Shown: piece after piece, positions 50,767-54,743 of the stretch
Layout: the number at the start of each line of letters is the position of its first letter
How positions within the stretch are numbered: the first letter of the stretch is position 1
From: Pseudomonadota bacterium
Lineage (GTDB): Bacteria > Pseudomonadota > Alphaproteobacteria > Rhizobiales > Xanthobacteraceae
Length of the DNA: 54,743 nucleotides
Assembly (NCBI GenBank): GCA_023388935.1
Contig: JAEWFG010000402.1
Coordinates: 1 to 54,743, forward strand
Reading direction: 5' to 3'
Translations under genes and position numbers: made by a program
The notes under the pieces: generated by a model
What the model was told of the DNA's origin: nothing
The model's input: the letters and a program-made list of their open reading frames with translations, nothing else
Databases searched by the model: none

Positions 50767-51165
50767 ATGGTTTCGCTCAAGCAGATCGTGTGTGCGACGG
50801 TTGCAATGCTCGCGGTGACTACTGTCGCACGTGCGGAGGACGGTTTCCCCTTCGGCACCGAGATGACGCTGGAGGCGCTGCCGCAGCCTGGCTCGAAGCG
50901 AATCCCGAACATCGAGATCGGCGACAATGGCGAGGTGGTGCTGGAGCTCTGGTGCAAGGGCGGCAAGGGCCAGTTCTCGGTCGCCGGCAACACTGTGATC
51001 TTCGTTCCCGGTCAGATCCAGGATCGTTCCTGCCCGCTCGCGAAGGCGCAGGCCGACGACGACCTTGTCGCAGCGCTCGGCAGCGTCGAGACCTGGAAAC
51101 GCCAGGGCGGCCTGCTCACGCTGATCGGCCCCAAGCCGCTGCGCTTTCGCGTGAACGGAAATTGA
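50767..51165 (+). CDS. META-domain-like secreted protein
   Basis: A 132-aa exported protein. Signal peptide about 1-24 (VCATVAMLAVTTVARAE). The mature part fits a META/HslJ-like fold: MTLEALPQPGSKRIPNIEIGDNGEVVLELWCKGGKGQFSVAGNTVIFVP, two Cys (C62 and C89 in the region ELWCKGG and DRSCPLAKA) that could form a disulfide, and GGLLTLIGPKPLRFRVN. ATG 50767 has GAGAGG 4 nt upstream, so the start is well supported. Role may be in envelope stress, but this is only by fold resemblance. Confidence 0.75.
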   Translation: MVSLKQIVCATVAMLAVTTVARAEDGFPFGTEMTLEALPQPGSKRIPNIEIGDNGEVVLELWCKGGKGQFSVAGNTVIFVPGQIQDRSCPLAKAQADDDLVAALGSVETWKRQGGLLTLIGPKPLRFRVNGN

Positions 51166-51197
51166 GCTTCGTGGCAGCCGGTGCCGTTCTTTAGCGG

Positions 51198-51896
51198 TTA
51201 CGGCGTCGCGATCAACCCGTTGGCGGTGGCAACGATCCAGCGGCTGCCCCAGCGCACGATGGAGTCGACGCGCCCGAGTCCGGGAACAGTGTCACCGCGT
51301 GCGGCCATCCGAATTCCGTCAGGTCCGTCGAGAACCGCAGTTCCGTCCCGAACGTCAACAACGGTCCACCCGGGAATGGTTGTCGGCCTCGTTTCCGGCG
51401 CCGGCGCCAGAGGCTGCCTCATGGCAGCTGCTGGCCCCGAGAGGCTCGTATTGACCTGAGATGCCAAGCCATTAGGCAAGCGGGCGGGCGATGCGGTGGA
51501 CGGCTTGGGAATGCTTCCTACAAAGGCGGGTGCCGCTGTTTGCAGATCCGGGTGATATGCGGTTTTTCGAACGCCTTCGACCTTGCCCCCGGATCTCGTT
51601 TCAGAAGTTTGCGATGAAGCCGTATGTTTCTGGGCTATTGGACTGAGGCTGATCATGCTTGCGAGCTCAGGCCAATTCAGGCCCCCGGCCCATCCCAGTC
51701 CAAAGCTTGCCGTCAGCGCGATTGTGGACAGCAGAAAGTTGCGCACCCGAACACCATGCGGGTCTCGTAGCACCAGCACTTCGTCGCGATCGTAGCTTAA
51801 CAGATTCCGCAGCCTGACCGGCTGCGTCGGCAACTGGCCGCCAGCCACATTCCCCAACCAGATGTTTCCAAGGGTACTCGGCTCGTGGTCTTGCAT
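51198..51896 (-). CDS. Single-pass membrane protein with GspC-like C-terminal domain
   Basis: A 232-aa protein. The N-terminal cytosolic part (about 1-50) contains RNLLSYDRDEVLVLRDPHGVRVR. One membrane helix lies at about 51-70 (NFLLSTIALTASFGLGWAGG). A Pro/Ser-rich linker follows, and the C-terminal 60 residues (TIPGWTVVDVRDGTAVLDGPDGIRMAARGDTVPGLGRVDSIVRWGSRWIVATANGLI) resemble the HR/GspC-like domain seen in membrane trafficking proteins. The start is ATG 51896; GTG 51908 is an in-frame alternative. It may connect a membrane machine to the periplasm; no neighbour supports a pathway. Confidence 0.65.
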   Translation of the reverse strand: MQDHEPSTLGNIWLGNVAGGQLPTQPVRLRNLLSYDRDEVLVLRDPHGVRVRNFLLSTIALTASFGLGWAGGLNWPELASMISLSPIAQKHTASSQTSETRSGGKVEGVRKTAYHPDLQTAAPAFVGSIPKPSTASPARLPNGLASQVNTSLSGPAAAMRQPLAPAPETRPTTIPGWTVVDVRDGTAVLDGPDGIRMAARGDTVPGLGRVDSIVRWGSRWIVATANGLIATP

Positions 51897-51984
51897 GATG
51901 CGACCCACGTTCGGCTACCCGATGATGGCCGCCTAAACTGAATCGAATCTTAACGATCAAGCAAACGACTGCGGCAGCACCTGC

Positions 51985-53196
51985 CTACTTCCACGTCGAC
52001 TTGTCGGCGTCCCAACGCTGGCCCTTCAGCTCCTTCGCGAGCGCCTCGACTGAACCGTTGTCGTCGGGCTGGTCGCTCTCTTCGTCGACGGAAGCTTCAT
52101 CCGAGAGATTGAGCTTGGCGCCGCTGCTCTCATCTGCGGTCGTGGTCGAGGGGCTGCCGATCCAGAGCATCAGCCTGTCGGTCGTGCCTGGTCTGTCGGG
52201 CGAGATCAGGCCCGCGACCTCGATGGTGTCGGTGAGCTCGAGCGCCGGGAAATCCTGGTTCGGCCGCTTGAAGACCAGCTTGAGCCTGCCGGTGGCCGGG
52301 TCGAAGGTTTGCGAGACCGGCTTTGCCGCGAGCGTCCTGCTCAGCACGCCCGCCACCGCGCTCGCGAGCTTGTCGCGGTTGATCTTGCCGCCCTCGCGCC
52401 AGTCGGCGGCGGGGAAGCGGACGGTGCGGTCCATCTCGGTCATGCCCGTGGTCCAGCCGGCCGCGGTGACGCCCGGCATCGCCTTGAATTTTGCGAGCAG
52501 CGCGGGCGCGCGCTCCGGATCGACCGACATGTTGATGGTCTGCTCGCCGGCGCGCAGCGCGTCGCAGCCGACATTGAGGCTCGCCAGCGTTACCTCGACC
52601 TCCTGGCCCTTCAGGCTCTTCAGGAAATCGGTCGCAGCATCCAGCTTGACCTTGACCGCGATCGCTTCCGGCGAGACGTCGGTGAAATCCTTCGGCTGCG
52701 ACGTGATGCCGTCGTCGGAGATCTGGTTGTCCTGAAATTCCTTCTCGCTGAGATCGGAATTGTCGGGGGAGGTGACCTCCGTCACGGCCTGGCCGATGCC
52801 GATCTGGCCGCGGAATTCGAAAGTGTCCCCGGTCGGCTTGCGCAGCAGCTTGACGGTGACAGGCGCCTTCTCGCCGAGGCTCTGCGTCGTTCCCGTCAGG
52901 TTCTGGCCCGAAACCTGGAGATTGACGACGAAGCGGTCCTTGCGGTCGGAGTTCTTTGCGACGGGGTAACAGACGTCGAGCACGGCGGATGTGACCGTCT
53001 TGCCCTGGCGGGTTTCTTTCAGGATCACGTCGGCATTGCCGTCCATCAGCCCGTCGATCGACGTGAAATAGCGCGTCTCGGTTCCGCCCGGCGCCGCAGC
53101 CTTCGGCGACAGCTTCATCTGGGCACGCGCGGGATGCGGCGAAACTGCAAGCAGAGCCGCCAGAAGAACGGTGGGGCAAACCAGAAGCAGGCGCAT
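51985..53196 (-). CDS. Secreted protein of unknown function, 403 aa
   Basis: An exported protein with signal peptide about 1-25 (LLLVCPTVLLAALLAVSPHPARAQ). The mature part is mixed alpha/beta with periodic VxVxL strands (GKTVTSAVLDVCYPVAKNSDRKDRFVVNLQVSGQNLTG and a second similar half with FDPATGRLKLVFKR). Two cysteines (DVCYPVA and NVGCDAL) may pair. The C-terminus is acidic (EESDQPDDNGSVEALAKELKGQRWDADKS). GAGG 9 nt before ATG 53196 supports the start; the extension to 53268 overlaps a repeat. No family recognised. Confidence 0.75.
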   Translation of the reverse strand: MRLLLVCPTVLLAALLAVSPHPARAQMKLSPKAAAPGGTETRYFTSIDGLMDGNADVILKETRQGKTVTSAVLDVCYPVAKNSDRKDRFVVNLQVSGQNLTGTTQSLGEKAPVTVKLLRKPTGDTFEFRGQIGIGQAVTEVTSPDNSDLSEKEFQDNQISDDGITSQPKDFTDVSPEAIAVKVKLDAATDFLKSLKGQEVEVTLASLNVGCDALRAGEQTINMSVDPERAPALLAKFKAMPGVTAAGWTTGMTEMDRTVRFPAADWREGGKINRDKLASAVAGVLSRTLAAKPVSQTFDPATGRLKLVFKRPNQDFPALELTDTIEVAGLISPDRPGTTDRLMLWIGSPSTTTADESSGAKLNLSDEASVDEESDQPDDNGSVEALAKELKGQRWDADKSTWK

Positions 53197-53217
53197 CGAC
53201 GAAATCCTCGAGCAATA

Positions 53218-53320
53218 GGGCATGATCCGGAAAAGTGTGCAGCGGTTTTCCGATAAGATCATGCCCAAAACAACAATCTAAAGCGCGATGACGATTCGTT
53301 CCGGTTCCATCGCGCTTTAG
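53218..53320. repeat. Compound hairpin repeat near groEL
   Basis: First hairpin: GGGCATGATC (53218-53227) with GATCATGCCC (53257-53266), core GCAGCGGTTTTCC. Second: CTAAAGCGCGATG (53278-53290) with CATCGCGCTTTAG (53308-53320), a perfect 13-bp stem. It is nearly identical to the unit at 41641-41741. It lies between the secreted protein gene and the groEL terminator. Confidence 0.9.
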
Positions 53321-53386
53321 AATCGGCGCGCCACCGTAGGGGGGTTTGGCCGTCGGTTGAATCGGAAAGCACGGGCCATGGTCCGC

Positions 53387-53416
53387 AAAAAAGAAGGCCG
53401 CCCGGAGGCGGCCTTC
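53387..53416 (-). terminator. Rho-independent terminator of groEL
   Basis: GAAGGCCGCC (53393-53402) and GGCGGCCTTC (53407-53416) form a perfect 10-bp stem with a 4-nt loop. On the reverse strand it is followed by six Ts (53392-53387), and it lies 27 nt after the groEL stop. Confidence 0.95.
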
Positions 53417-53443
53417 GGAACATTCTAACGGACGCGATGGGCG

Positions 53444-54743
<1,300 letters not shown>

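Noticed and set aside
41641..53320. Compound repeats as remnants of an insertion sequence
   Set aside because: The elements are about 100 bp, made of hairpins with no coding sequence or target duplications, more like REP/ERIC-type repeats.

Overview
The window is 54.7 kb of GC-rich alphaproteobacterial chromosome, most likely Bradyrhizobium or a close relative. The basis is protein composition and style: a cysteine-free ribosomal L36, a TorF-type porin, many Bug/LLM/FAH-type catabolic genes, abundant short palindromic repeats between genes, and a GroEL of rhizobial type. No tRNA, rRNA, CRISPR array, transposase or phage gene was seen. Most of the window is ordinary chromosomal metabolism and transport; the most distinctive block is an exopolysaccharide locus.

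Layout. 1-2166: end of a polar amino acid ABC importer (two permeases, ATPase). 2351-3211: D-amino acid transaminase. 3397-7825: AhpD-like protein, EmrB-type and EmrA-type efflux pair with a divergent LysR regulator and repeated GATAATC boxes. 7873-11932: a large aerobic-type indolepyruvate oxidoreductase with a divergent Lrp/AsnC regulator. 12067-15309: a catabolic operon of Ldh-family dehydrogenase, LLM flavin monooxygenase and FAH-family hydrolase. 15600-16106: a decayed EAL-domain remnant and an orphan gene. 16323-27880: surface polysaccharide locus (galE, WecG/TagA transferase, Wzz/BY-kinase-like protein, methyltransferase, three further glycosyltransferases, O-antigen ligase-like protein, CelD/BcsL-like acetyltransferase). 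27930-31382: small Cys/Arg-rich peptide, then WrbA, pirin and an SDR with a divergent LysR gene. 31526-38686: tripartite-type binding protein, small secreted proteins, YbaK, an amidohydrolase and haloacid dehalogenase pair behind a long palindrome, rpmJ, a TPR protein, an alpha/beta hydrolase and cytochrome c. 38954-44925: glycolate oxidase genes glcD, glcE and glcF, interrupted by an acyltransferase and an ABM-domain gene. 44995-54743: histone H1-like protein, porin, SbmA/YddA-type ABC exporter, lactate permease, envelope proteins and a partial groEL.

How the genes fit together. LctP (48963) can import lactate or glycolate, which GlcDEF can oxidise. GalE supplies UDP-galactose to the polysaccharide locus; its transferases, Wzz-like protein and ligase would build and polymerise a surface glycan. 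Four regulator-target pairs can be read directly from divergent gene order or palindromes: LysR/efflux, Lrp/IOR, LysR/SDR-pirin-WrbA, and an unknown regulator on the amidohydrolase operon. A family of compound hairpins recurs at gene ends.

Points most worth a second look are a 17-residue in-frame gap in GroEL, the 37-bp nested palindrome at 35176-35212, the GATAATC boxes, the 44-aa peptide at 27930-28064, and the Lys-to-Arg change in the P-loop of the Wzz/kinase-like protein.
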